The translations under genes were made by a program, and so were the position numbers. This document shows positions 1 through 7,915 of a stretch of DNA of 64,000 bases, piece after piece (positions within the stretch are counted from its first letter, which is position 1; each line of letters begins with the position of its first letter). This DNA is from Gammaproteobacteria bacterium (GTDB taxonomy: Bacteria; Pseudomonadota; Gammaproteobacteria; Xanthomonadales; SZUA-36): contig JAJFLB010000046.1 of the NCBI GenBank assembly GCA_021772915.1, positions 123,707-187,706 on the forward strand, given 5' to 3'. The notes beneath the pieces were generated by a model, which worked only from the letters and a program-made list of their open reading frames with translations, did no database searches and was not told where the DNA came from.

Positions 1-1
1 C

Positions 2-307
2 TCCAGTTCAGACTCGAACGGTACGGCCAGGACCATTATGGAAGCCATCCGTCACCCCGGGTTTTCAATGGTGCAGGTGCTCAGTCCCTGTGTGACATTT
101 CGTCCGGAACAACGTGAGTGGAAAAAACTGGTACAGCCAGCGCCGGTTGAGGCGACCTCGGACGCTGCCCAGGCAGCCCGTCGTTTGCTGACTGATAAGG
201 GTTTGTTCACCGGTATACTTTTCAGGGGCAGCCGCCCACCCTACCAGCCCGAACTAAAATCCAGTATTGAAAATATTGCGGAACTTGAAGAGGAATTCTG
301 TCTGTGA
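2..307 (+). CDS. korB: 2-oxoacid:ferredoxin oxidoreductase beta subunit, C-terminal end (partial)
   Basis: This is the last 101 codons of a gene that begins left of the window. The segment HPGFSMVQVLSPCVTF is characteristic of the beta (TPP-binding) subunit of 2-oxoglutarate/2-oxoacid:ferredoxin oxidoreductases. These cytoplasmic enzymes oxidise a 2-oxoacid with CoA and reduce ferredoxin. In Thauera-type benzoate degraders the KorAB enzyme regenerates reduced ferredoxin for benzoyl-CoA reductase, which fits the had gene two positions downstream. The stop overlaps the next start (GTGA), so the genes are co-transcribed. Substrate assignment is inferred from context, because the TPP site is off the window. 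Confidence 0.75.
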   Translation, partial: SSSDSNGTARTIMEAIRHPGFSMVQVLSPCVTFRPEQREWKKLVQPAPVEATSDAAQAARRLLTDKGLFTGILFRGSRPPYQPELKSSIENIAELEEEFCL

Positions 308-837
308 ACGATAAGCCCCCCGGTGGAAAGATCGATATCAGAAGCTCAGAAGAACTGCTGGCATACGCGCTCGCAATGGAAATAGAGGCGGTGGATCGGT
401 TCACCGACCTGGCTGACCAGATGGAGATCCACAACAACCAGGAAGTGGCTGACTTGTTCCGAAAACTTGCAGAGATAGAGGGCAAACACGTCGAGAATGT
501 TAACCAGGCCTCGCAAGGTAAACAACTGCCAACCCTGTTGGCCTGGGAATTCGATTGGGCCAGTGGTGAATCTCCGGAGGGCGGATCTCTGGAAGATGCG
601 CATTACCTGATGCAGCCCTGGCATGCCATTGAGTTGGCCATGCAGGGTGAACGGCATGCGGTGGCGTTTTTTCGCCACGTAGCGGATACCTCAAGTGACA
701 AGCCGGTGGTGCAGATGGCGCTTGAGCTGGTGGCTGAGGAAGAGGAGCACGTTGCACTGCTTGAGACCTGGCAGCAACGGTTTCCAAGACCTGACGACGG
801 CTGGGATGATGATCCGGACCCGCCCGCCATTTTGTAA
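304..837 (+). CDS. Ferritin-like / rubrerythrin-like di-iron protein
   Basis: A 177-residue protein with a GTG start that overlaps the upstream stop by 4 bp. It shows two helical halves with Glu/His ligand motifs typical of ferritin-like domains: MEIEAVDRF and EIEGKHVENV in the first half, HAIELAMQGERHA and AEEEEHVALLE in the second. The family uses a di-iron centre for peroxide or oxygen reduction or for iron handling. There is no C-terminal rubredoxin Cys4 domain, so it is not a full rubrerythrin. Its place between a ferredoxin oxidoreductase and had suggests it protects oxygen-sensitive enzymes of an anaerobic aromatic pathway. That role is inference. Confidence 0.75.
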   Translation: MNDKPPGGKIDIRSSEELLAYALAMEIEAVDRFTDLADQMEIHNNQEVADLFRKLAEIEGKHVENVNQASQGKQLPTLLAWEFDWASGESPEGGSLEDAHYLMQPWHAIELAMQGERHAVAFFRHVADTSSDKPVVQMALELVAEEEEHVALLETWQQRFPRPDDGWDDDPDPPAIL

Positions 838-874
838 TAGGGGCAGAATGTGATCCCGTTAAAGGAGCATTAAA

Positions 875-1942
875 ATGAGTTACACGATAACGCGTTGGGA
901 GATGCGCACCGCTGGTGAGCCGTTGGCAAAAACTGAATGCGAAGTGGAAGAACTGGCCACAGGAGACGTGTTGGTGGAAGTGGCTGGTTGCGGTGTCTGC
1001 CACACGGACCTGGGTTTTTACTATGACGGCGTGCGCACCAGACATCCGCTACCGCTTGCCCTGGGCCACGAGATTTCCGGTCGGGTTGTCGCCAGTGGCG
1101 CAAACGTGGGTACCTGGCAGGATGAGGCAGTTATCATCCCCGCGGTCATGCCCTGTGGTGAGTGCGATCTGTGCCTACGGGGAATGGGTAACATCTGCGC
1201 TAAACAGCTGATGCCGGGTAATGACATACACGGTGGCTTTGCCAGTCACATCGTGGTTCCTGCTCATGGGCTCTGCCGCGTTGACGAGCAGCGTCTTGCA
1301 GCAGTTGGATTGGGTCTGGCCGATGTTTCGGTGCTCGCGGATGCGGTCACTACACCCTACCAGTCGGCCGTTCAGCTTGATATCCAGCCTGGTGACCTGG
1401 CGATCGTGGTCGGTGTCGGGGGGGTCGGCGGTTACGCCGTGCAGGTGGCCAGCGCCATGGGTGCCAGGGTCGTGGCGATCGATGTGGTGCAGGATAAACT
1501 CGAGAGCCTCACGGGTTATGGCGCCGACCTGATACTGAATGCGGGCGACATGAGTGGTCGGGACATGAAAAAGGCTGTGCGGAACTATGCCCAGGAAAAC
1601 GGTTTGCGTCTGACAGAATGGAAGATTCTTGAGTGCTCAGGCAGTGGCGCGGGACAACAGACGGCTTTCGGCTTGCTCACCCATGGTGCCCGGCTGGCAG
1701 TGGTGGGGTTTACCATGGATAAGGTGGAAGTTCGATTGTCCAACCTGATGGCATTTCACGCACAGGCAGTGGGCAACTGGGGCTGTCTACCTGAATATTA
1801 TCCACCCGCGCTGGAGATGGTGCTGGAAGGAGAAATTTCAATGCAGCCATTTATCCACCGGTTTCCTCTGGATCAAATCAACGAGGTATTCACAGCGGCA
1901 CATGCCCATGAAATCAAGCAACGACCCGTATTAGTTCCTTAA
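875..1942 (+). CDS. had: 6-hydroxycyclohex-1-ene-1-carbonyl-CoA dehydrogenase
   Basis: A 355-residue zinc-dependent medium-chain dehydrogenase. The catalytic zinc site is C42-H43 with GHE at 64-66. The structural zinc cysteines are C94, C97, C100 and C108, and the NAD fold is GVGGVGG at 180-186. The sequence recalls Had of Thauera aromatica throughout, including the blocks VMPCG, MPGNDI.GGFASH and [18 protein letters not shown]. Had oxidises the 6-hydroxy intermediate made after benzoyl-CoA reduction and hydration, before ring cleavage by Oah. A ribosome site (AAAGGAG) precedes the ATG. dch, oah and the reductase would be expected to the left. Confidence 0.88.
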   Translation: MSYTITRWEMRTAGEPLAKTECEVEELATGDVLVEVAGCGVCHTDLGFYYDGVRTRHPLPLALGHEISGRVVASGANVGTWQDEAVIIPAVMPCGECDLCLRGMGNICAKQLMPGNDIHGGFASHIVVPAHGLCRVDEQRLAAVGLGLADVSVLADAVTTPYQSAVQLDIQPGDLAIVVGVGGVGGYAVQVASAMGARVVAIDVVQDKLESLTGYGADLILNAGDMSGRDMKKAVRNYAQENGLRLTEWKILECSGSGAGQQTAFGLLTHGARLAVVGFTMDKVEVRLSNLMAFHAQAVGNWGCLPEYYPPALEMVLEGEISMQPFIHRFPLDQINEVFTAAHAHEIKQRPVLVP

Positions 1943-1943
1943 T

Positions 1944-2822
1944 GTGACCGCACCCGTACAAAAATCTGGCGGGCTGCTTGGGGACCTGGGACGGAAAGTA
2001 AGGGCACTTCGTGCGGGTCGTGGCATGACACGCAAAATGCTGGCCGCCGATTCAAACGTCTCGACCCGCTACCTGGCCCAACTGGAGCACGGCAAAGGAA
2101 ATATCTCAATCGGCTTGCTGCAACGTGTGGCGCAGGCATTGCGGACGGAACTGGCTGACTTGTTACGTACCGGCAATGATTTTACTGCAGAGCAGGTACT
2201 GATCAATGAACTGGTTCAGCGTCTGGACCACGACGGCCAGCACCGGGCTCTGCAGTTGTTGTACCAGAATTTTTCTGCCAACAACGATTGCCGACGTATT
2301 GCCCTGGTCGGTATGCGGGGTGCGGGTAAGACCAGTCTTGGTAGCCGTCTGGCGAAACATCTGGACGTTCCTTTTGTACAGTTGGTAACCGAGATAGAGC
2401 GAATTGGCGGTATGCCGGTTGCGGAGATTCTGTCTCTGTCTGGACAGGACGGGTATCGACGACTGGAAGAAAAGGCACTGTTTGAGGTCCTGGCGCGTCT
2501 GGAAAAATGTGTTATTGAAACCGGCGGCAGCATTGTTGCGGAAACCAGTCTGTTCAATGTTCTGCTCACCTCGTGTTATGTCGTCTGGATCAAGGCTCTG
2601 CCTGAAGAACACATGCAACGGGTCATCGACCAGGGTGACATGCGCCCGATTCAGAATAATGATGACGCGATGGCGGCCCTGCGGCGCATACTCGAGGTTC
2701 GTGAACCCTTCTACGACCAGGCACATGCGACCGTGGATACGGCTGACCGCGCTGTGGAGGAAAGTTTTCAACAACTGACTACATTGCTGGCAAAAGAATC
2801 TTGCAACGGGGATTCGACTTAG
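1944..2822 (+). CDS. bzdR: BzdR/BoxR-family benzoyl-CoA-responsive regulator (XRE HTH + shikimate-kinase-like)
   Basis: A 292-residue two-domain protein. An XRE-type helix-turn-helix lies at about residues 15-70 and a shikimate-kinase-like domain at 117-285, with a Walker A loop GMRGAGKTS at 123-131. This architecture is specific to BzdR/BoxR. In Azoarcus these repress benzoate catabolic operons, and benzoyl-CoA bound by the kinase-like domain relieves repression. It follows had by a single base with a GTG start, so it is co-transcribed. BoxR of the aerobic box pathway has the same layout. The neighbouring had favours the anaerobic bzd/bcr assignment. Confidence 0.85.
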   Translation: MTAPVQKSGGLLGDLGRKVRALRAGRGMTRKMLAADSNVSTRYLAQLEHGKGNISIGLLQRVAQALRTELADLLRTGNDFTAEQVLINELVQRLDHDGQHRALQLLYQNFSANNDCRRIALVGMRGAGKTSLGSRLAKHLDVPFVQLVTEIERIGGMPVAEILSLSGQDGYRRLEEKALFEVLARLEKCVIETGGSIVAETSLFNVLLTSCYVVWIKALPEEHMQRVIDQGDMRPIQNNDDAMAALRRILEVREPFYDQAHATVDTADRAVEESFQQLTTLLAKESCNGDST

Positions 2823-2825
2823 AGG

Positions 2826-3365
2826 GTGGTAGCCCTGGGCACGAAAATATCCAGCTACAAAACTATCGGTGGGTGCCGTTGCGGCAATGTTTCATTTGAG
2901 ATGGAAACTGTCGGTGAACCGTGCACATGCATTCCACGTGCTTGCGATTGTGACTTTTGTAGCAAACAGGGTGCTGCGTACGTTTCAGACAGCAATGGAA
3001 AGTTGGTAATATCCGTTCAGGAGGAAACCAATCTGAGCAGACATAAACAAGGTAGCGGTGCTGCTGATTTTCTTATTTGTAAAAAATGTGAGGTGTTGGT
3101 TGCGGTCTGTTACCAGATGCAAGAACGGCTCTACGCGGCAGTCAACAGCAAGGTTGTTAATAAAGGGGTCAGGTTTGGAAAAGAAACAGTGGTTTCTCCA
3201 AGGCTGCTGGGCGACAACGCAAAAATCCAACGGTGGCAGGATATTTGGTTTTCTGATGTGAAACTCGGAATTGGTGCTGAGAGTAAGAGGATAACGGATG
3301 AAGAAATTTCTGGGCAAGGTGCTGCGGGGCAAAGTCGTTTCCGTGCACGCGGGCAAAAATGCTGA
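2826..3365 (+). CDS. GFA/CENP-V family zinc protein (glutathione-dependent formaldehyde-activating enzyme-like)
   Basis: A 179-residue protein starting at GTG three bases after the regulator stop. It has the CENP-V/GFA zinc pattern: GGCRCG near residues 15-20, CDCDFC at 40-45, and a later CKKC pair at 85-88. Family members include S-(hydroxymethyl)glutathione synthase-like proteins, but most are uncharacterised. The last 68 bp overlap the MOSC gene in another frame, so the C-terminal tail may be an extension past the original end of the domain. Placement in the benzoyl-CoA-type cluster does not define a substrate. Confidence 0.7.
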   Translation: MVALGTKISSYKTIGGCRCGNVSFEMETVGEPCTCIPRACDCDFCSKQGAAYVSDSNGKLVISVQEETNLSRHKQGSGAADFLICKKCEVLVAVCYQMQERLYAAVNSKVVNKGVRFGKETVVSPRLLGDNAKIQRWQDIWFSDVKLGIGAESKRITDEEISGQGAAGQSRFRARGQKC

Positions 3366-3888
3366 TCTGAGCAAGCAATCGCAGACATCACTGCGGGCGG
3401 ATATTGGCGGTTTTGAGGGTGACAAACATCAGGGTCCCACGCGGAAAACCTGGGAAGGGGAGTGGGAGCCTGCAGGTACGATACGTCGAAACGAGCGTAA
3501 TTGGTCCGGGGTGTCAACAGAAGAGCTGAACCACATCACCCAACGTCTTGAGTTAATCGAACCGCTGTCGCCGACAACTTTGGGGGCCAACCTGTGTTTC
3601 GAAGGCATCCCGGAATTTTCTCTGCTCCCAAAGGGCACCCGGTTGGTGTTTCCCAGCGGGGCCGTATTACTGGTCGAGGAGTACAACCCGCCTTGCTCCG
3701 ACATGGGGGCACGGATTGCATCAAAGTATTCCACCCGTGCGACTGAGCCAATGAGTGATAAGACGTGGCTGCGTCCGGCCACGGGGCGACGGGGTGTGGT
3801 TGGTGTAATCGACGTCGCGGGTGAAATCCGGGCGGGTGATGAAGTGGAAGTCCGAGTGTATGAGGAGCCTGATATTCGCCTGTTGTGA
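3298..3888 (+). CDS. MOSC domain-containing protein
   Basis: A 196-residue MOSC protein. MOSC domains derive from molybdenum-cofactor sulfurases and bind Mo-cofactor or carry out sulfur or N-hydroxylamine chemistry. The recognisable core runs from GTIRRNERNWSGVSTEELN at about residues 59-77 through the phosphate-like loop GANLCFEG to the conserved Cys in EEYNPPCSDMG near residue 127. An AAGAGG ribosome site supports the ATG, although it lies inside the preceding gene (68-bp overlap). The protein may serve the Mo hydroxylase encoded near 18-20 kb, but that is speculative. Confidence 0.75.
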   Translation: MKKFLGKVLRGKVVSVHAGKNADLSKQSQTSLRADIGGFEGDKHQGPTRKTWEGEWEPAGTIRRNERNWSGVSTEELNHITQRLELIEPLSPTTLGANLCFEGIPEFSLLPKGTRLVFPSGAVLLVEEYNPPCSDMGARIASKYSTRATEPMSDKTWLRPATGRRGVVGVIDVAGEIRAGDEVEVRVYEEPDIRLL

Positions 3889-3947
3889 CCCTTCGTTCCG
3901 AGAGTTTGGGTTGTACCAATGAAACCCGGCGGGCACGCACTTCATAG

Positions 3948-3975
3948 TTGATCGTACTAAGTAGTGTACTATACT
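3948..3975 (+). promoter_or_regulatory. Promoter of the tetR gene with operator in the spacer
   Basis: A -35-like TTGATC at 3948-3953 and a -10-like TATACT at 3970-3975 are separated by 16 bp. The spacer contains AGTAGTGTACT (3960-3970), an AGTA-N3-TACT inverted repeat of the kind TetR proteins bind. A similar AGTA-N5-TACT element lies upstream of the next gene at 4701-4713. Autoregulation is inferred. Confidence 0.5.
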
Positions 3976-3990
3976 GTTTTGTTCGAGAAT

Positions 3991-4016
3991 GTATGCTCGT
4001 GTACTAGCTAGCATAC
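3991..4016. promoter_or_regulatory. Inverted repeat GTATGCT-N12-AGCATAC
   Basis: Perfect 7-bp arms GTATGCT (3991-3997) and AGCATAC (4010-4016) are separated by 12 bp, just downstream of the predicted transcription start and ahead of the likely tetR start codon at 4049. It is a candidate operator for the adjacent TetR protein. A leader hairpin is the alternative. Confidence 0.45.
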
Positions 4017-4048
4017 GATCAAGAAATGCCAGACCAGGGCCAACAAGT

Positions 4049-4657
4049 ATGAGCGGAGTACAACGACGCAAGAAGGGCAAAGAGACCAGGGTGACCATAC
4101 TGCGTGCGGCGAAGGATATGCTGCTGGAGGACGGCTATGGCAAGTTTGTTTTCCGTGGTGTGGCCAAAAGGGCTGGTGTGGAGCCAGGCAATGTCCAGTA
4201 CTATTTTGCAAGCAAGCGCGATTTGATATGGGCCGTGTTGGAGCCCGAACTCGTGGGTTATCTGGATCGCCTGGAAAACGCCGTAAAAAGAGGGCGTACC
4301 AAAGAAGAGAAAATCACCCGCATGGTACGTTTTCTGCTGGCCGATGTGACCAGCAAGGATACATTAAATCTTTGGGTGGCCATCTGGGGGATGGCCGCAC
4401 ACGACGAAGAGCTGGCCAAAATGGTGAGTGTTTTTTACCTTACTTTCATCGATGGTTTGTGTGCGTCGCTTCGGGAGATATTTCCACAGTTGGGAAAAGA
4501 TCGAGCCACCGAACTGGCGACTTTGATAACTGCACAGTTTGATGGGCTACTGATAATTTTCTTGTTGGGCAAACCAAAATTAAAGACGATTGCAGGCATC
4601 AAGCGGAATTTTGGGGCAGTCGTCACCCGATTAATTGATGCCCATCAGGGTAACTAA
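4049..4657 (+). CDS. TetR/AcrR family transcriptional regulator
   Basis: About 202 residues. The N-terminal helix-turn-helix is clear (TILRAAKDMLLEDGYGKFVF, then RAGVEPGNVQYYFASKRDLI) and is followed by a ligand-binding helical domain. An in-frame ATG at 3989 exists but would overlap an operator-like inverted repeat. The ATG at 4049 gives the usual short basic N-terminus (MSGVQRRKKGKETR) and is preferred. The gene lies directly upstream of two flavoenzyme genes and a GcvT-like gene, and its promoter and theirs carry related AGTA/TACT repeats, so it probably controls them. Confidence 0.85.
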   Translation: MSGVQRRKKGKETRVTILRAAKDMLLEDGYGKFVFRGVAKRAGVEPGNVQYYFASKRDLIWAVLEPELVGYLDRLENAVKRGRTKEEKITRMVRFLLADVTSKDTLNLWVAIWGMAAHDEELAKMVSVFYLTFIDGLCASLREIFPQLGKDRATELATLITAQFDGLLIIFLLGKPKLKTIAGIKRNFGAVVTRLIDAHQGN

Positions 4658-4700
4658 TACACTGCATTGCACACTGTTAAATCAGTCCATAATACGATAT

Positions 4701-4713
4701 AGTATATTGTACT
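4701..4713. promoter_or_regulatory. AGTA-N5-TACT element upstream of the flavoenzyme operon
   Basis: AGTATATTGTACT at 4701-4713 is an imperfect palindrome inside an AT-rich stretch 28 bp ahead of the first flavoenzyme start. It resembles the AGTA-N3-TACT repeat in the tetR promoter. It is a candidate second operator for the same regulator. Confidence 0.4.
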
Positions 4714-4740
4714 AATTTATCCTGAGCACAAAGTCAACAC

Positions 4741-6282
4741 ATGGGGTGGTTAGCTCAATTGGCACACTACGACTCAATCATCATTGGCGCAGGGCATAAC
4801 GGCCTGATTTGCGCCGCCTACCTGGCCCGCGCGGGCCAGCGGGTATTGCTGCTCGAGTCCTCGGAGTCGGTCGGAGGGCTGGCAGCAAGCCGGGAGTTCC
4901 ATCCCGGGTTCAGGACCTCGGTCGCGCACTTCGTTAATCATTTTCCACAGAAAATCGTCAAGGAACTGGGTCTTGAATCGCATGGCTTGAATGCCACGCG
5001 ACAACAGCCGACCACCGTCGGAATGAGCCTGGATGGAAAGCATGTCGTTTTGCAGGCGGGTGGTGTGAGTGGTGTAGACGAAGATGACAGTAGTTCTTAT
5101 CGGGATTACACACGGCTGATGCAACGATTTGCAAAGTCGCTCAAACCCTTCTGGCTCAAGACCATCCCACGGGTGGGCTTCAACAACCTGGGTGACCTGA
5201 TGACTTTTGGACACATGGGTCTGAACGTGAGGAGACTTGGAAAGAAGGATATGCGTGAGTTTTTGCGTATCGCTGCGCTCCCGGTCCGCGACCTGATGGA
5301 TGAGTACTTTGACAGTGATGTTCTCAAGGCAGTCTTGGGCTGGGATGGACTGATTGGCTCTAAACTGGCACCCCGTTCTCCAAACCATCCGGTCCTCGCA
5401 ATGCTTTATCGGATGAACGGTGAACACAGCGGTGGGGTCAGCGGTCTGATCAAAGCGTTGTACTCGGCAGCAAACGCATTTGGGGCCGAGATTCGAACCG
5501 GTACAGCCGTCGAAAGTATTCTGGTCAAGGCCGGTGACAATGGACTCGTTGCGCACGGCGTCCAGCTGGCTGACGGAGACTGCATTGAGGCGGACCGGGT
5601 TGTTGCGGCGGTGGACCCACAGAGAACATTCCTGAGTCTTGTCGGTGTTGAGTACCTGGAAATTGAATTCACCAATCGAATCCGGCGGCTGCGTTGTGAA
5701 GGCTATGTTGCAAAGCTACACCTCGCACTCAGCGAGATGCCCAAATTCACGGGGCTGGAGAATCCCGGTGACCGGATGATAATCGCGCCGGAATTGGACA
5801 CCATCGAGTTTGCGTTCGACGACGCCAAATACGGTGACTGTCCGCAACAGCCGGTGCTGGAAATTGCCATACCCAGCCTGCAGGATGCCTCCCTGGCGCC
5901 AGCAGGACAACACGTGCTTTCGGCCCATATCATGTATGTGCCTCACCAGCTCAAGGGCGGTTGGGATGAAGCGGCCCGCAACGCGTTGGGTGAACGCGTC
6001 ATAGAGACCATCGGTCGTTATGCCCCCGGTATCGAGCAACAAATCCTCCACTGGGAATTATTGACACCGCTGGATCTGGAACAGGAATACAAGCTAACGG
6101 GTGGTCACTGGCATCATACCGAGTTTGCGCTGGATCAGGCGCTGATGATGCGTCCGACCTACGAGGCGGCGCAATACAGCACACCGGTACCTGGCTTGTA
6201 TCTTTGCGGTGCAGGCTGTCATCCGGGTGGCGATCTTAACGGTGGGCCGGGTCACAATGCGGCACGGGAAATCCTCCGATGA
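4741..6282 (+). CDS. PYROXD2/phytoene-desaturase-like FAD-dependent oxidoreductase
   Basis: A 513-residue flavoprotein. The N-terminal dinucleotide fold IIIGAGHNGL lies at about residues 14-23, followed by the ESSESVGG FAD-binding segment. Near the C-terminus the motif YLCGAGCHPGGDLNGGPGHNAARE is typical of PYROXD2/phytoene dehydrogenase relatives. These enzymes desaturate or oxidise hydrophobic or amine substrates; the substrate here is unknown. The start is uncertain: ATG 4741 gives six extra residues compared with a TTG at 4759. The next gene is a paralogue that begins 11 bp downstream. Confidence 0.8.
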   Translation: MGWLAQLAHYDSIIIGAGHNGLICAAYLARAGQRVLLLESSESVGGLAASREFHPGFRTSVAHFVNHFPQKIVKELGLESHGLNATRQQPTTVGMSLDGKHVVLQAGGVSGVDEDDSSSYRDYTRLMQRFAKSLKPFWLKTIPRVGFNNLGDLMTFGHMGLNVRRLGKKDMREFLRIAALPVRDLMDEYFDSDVLKAVLGWDGLIGSKLAPRSPNHPVLAMLYRMNGEHSGGVSGLIKALYSAANAFGAEIRTGTAVESILVKAGDNGLVAHGVQLADGDCIEADRVVAAVDPQRTFLSLVGVEYLEIEFTNRIRRLRCEGYVAKLHLALSEMPKFTGLENPGDRMIIAPELDTIEFAFDDAKYGDCPQQPVLEIAIPSLQDASLAPAGQHVLSAHIMYVPHQLKGGWDEAARNALGERVIETIGRYAPGIEQQILHWELLTPLDLEQEYKLTGGHWHHTEFALDQALMMRPTYEAAQYSTPVPGLYLCGAGCHPGGDLNGGPGHNAAREILR

Positions 6283-6292
6283 GTCTGTTGAG

Positions 6293-7912
6293 ATGAACAA
6301 GTACGACGCAATCATCATCGGTGCGGGCCACAACGGCCTGACCAATGGCGCCTATTTGGCGAAAGCCGGACTGAATGTCGTCGTGCTCGAAAAGAATGAC
6401 TACATTGGTGGCGCGTCTGTCACGCGGGAATTGCACGAAGGTTGGCACTACTCCAACGCGTCCTACGTGTGCAGCATGCTGCGTCAGGCCATACACCGTG
6501 ATCTCGATCTCAGCCGGCATGGGTTGTTGATTGTTCCGTATCTCGGCACGGTTAATTTTGGCGACGACGGTACAACACTGGTTGATTACGCCAATTCAGA
6601 AGCCGTCTATCTAGAGTGGAAGCGGCATTCACTACACGACGCAGATGCATCGTTCCGCTTTTTTTCCGACCTGGGCCGGTATGCCCATTTCATACGCAAA
6701 ACGCTGTTGCGTACCCCGCCTGATCCGACCTCGTTGCGGCCACGGGATATACGTGAGCTGCTGTTTCTGGGTAAACAGATGTGGGGGATGGGTGAAAAAC
6801 AGATGTACGAGTACGTCCGGTTTTTTACCATGAGTGCAGCAGAGTTTCTCGATGACTATTTTGAGAATGACCTGATCAAGGCCGCCATGGCCACCGCGGG
6901 CATTATCGGTACCGCGCTTGGCGTTTACTCCCCCGGGTCCGCGTACATCCTGCTGCACCACGTGATGGGCGATGTCGATGGAAACATTGGTTCCTGGGGT
7001 CTTCCACGTGGTGGCATGGGCGCCATCTCGAAAGCAATTTGTGGTGCCATGCAGCAGTATGGTGGTGAGCTGCGGACGGATGCCGCAGTGCAACAGATAC
7101 GGGTTAGAAATGGCAAGGCTAACGGGGTTGTACTGGATAGCGGTGAGGAATTATCGGCCCGAATCGTGGTATCCAACCTGGACGCGAAGCGAACCTTCAC
7201 GAAGATCATGGATCGCAATGACCTTCCTCCGGGCATTTACAAGAAAGCAAAGAATTTCAAGATTCGTGGCTCCTCGGGAAAGGTTAACATCGCGTTGTCC
7301 GGTTTGCCGAAATTCAACGGCCTACCCGACAACCGCTATATCAACCGTGGTGGGATGAATTTCACCGGCTCATTGGAAACCATGGAACGGGCATATGATT
7401 GCTGGAAACACGGTCGCTGGTCTGACGACCCCTTTATAGAAGCGGTGATACCCTCGGCCTGGGACCCCACCGTTGCACCGCCAGGAAAGCATTGGGTGTC
7501 GAATTTTATTCAGTACTGTCCGCCGGAACTATCCGACGGTCCGTGGACACCGGAGAAACGTGATCAATTTGGCCAGACGGTGGTTGATAAAATTGAGCGG
7601 TACAGCCCGGGTTTCAAAGATCTTATCGTACACATGGAGGTGCGCACCCCCTTTGAGCTTGAGAACGAGATAGGCTTAACGGAAGGTAATATTTTCCAGG
7701 GCGAGCTGACCATTGACCAGCTGCTGTTCAACCGGCCTTTTCCGGGTTACGCGCAATACCGGATGTCGGTCAAAAACCTCTATATGTGCGGCTCGTCGAC
7801 ACATCCGGGCGGTGGTGTGTCAGCCGCCTGTGGTGCCAATGCCGCCCGTGAAATACTGATGGATCTGAAACGACCCAACACGGTCCCCGAAGATGACTTT
7901 TACGACGAATAG
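6293..7912 (+). CDS. PYROXD2/phytoene-desaturase-like FAD-dependent oxidoreductase (second copy)
   Basis: A 539-residue paralogue of the preceding gene. It has the same AIIIGAGHNGL fold at residues 6-16, an EKNDYIGG segment, and the C-terminal block CGSSTHPGGGVSAACGANAARE. The reading frame stays open upstream to 6209, but ATG 6293 matches the normal family N-terminus (MNKYDAIIIGAG) and is chosen. The copies are clearly diverged, so they may form a heteromeric enzyme or act in sequence. Tandem placement with a GcvT-like gene suggests one pathway; the substrate is unknown. Confidence 0.8.
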   Translation: MNKYDAIIIGAGHNGLTNGAYLAKAGLNVVVLEKNDYIGGASVTRELHEGWHYSNASYVCSMLRQAIHRDLDLSRHGLLIVPYLGTVNFGDDGTTLVDYANSEAVYLEWKRHSLHDADASFRFFSDLGRYAHFIRKTLLRTPPDPTSLRPRDIRELLFLGKQMWGMGEKQMYEYVRFFTMSAAEFLDDYFENDLIKAAMATAGIIGTALGVYSPGSAYILLHHVMGDVDGNIGSWGLPRGGMGAISKAICGAMQQYGGELRTDAAVQQIRVRNGKANGVVLDSGEELSARIVVSNLDAKRTFTKIMDRNDLPPGIYKKAKNFKIRGSSGKVNIALSGLPKFNGLPDNRYINRGGMNFTGSLETMERAYDCWKHGRWSDDPFIEAVIPSAWDPTVAPPGKHWVSNFIQYCPPELSDGPWTPEKRDQFGQTVVDKIERYSPGFKDLIVHMEVRTPFELENEIGLTEGNIFQGELTIDQLLFNRPFPGYAQYRMSVKNLYMCGSSTHPGGGVSAACGANAAREILMDLKRPNTVPEDDFYDE

Positions 7913-7915
7913 CGT

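Noticed and set aside
4741..4770. A tRNA D-arm-like string (GGTTAGCTCAATTGG) at the start of the first flavoenzyme gene
   Set aside because: No anticodon arm, T-arm or CCA end follows, and the reading frame continues into a clear FAD-binding fold. Treated as chance.
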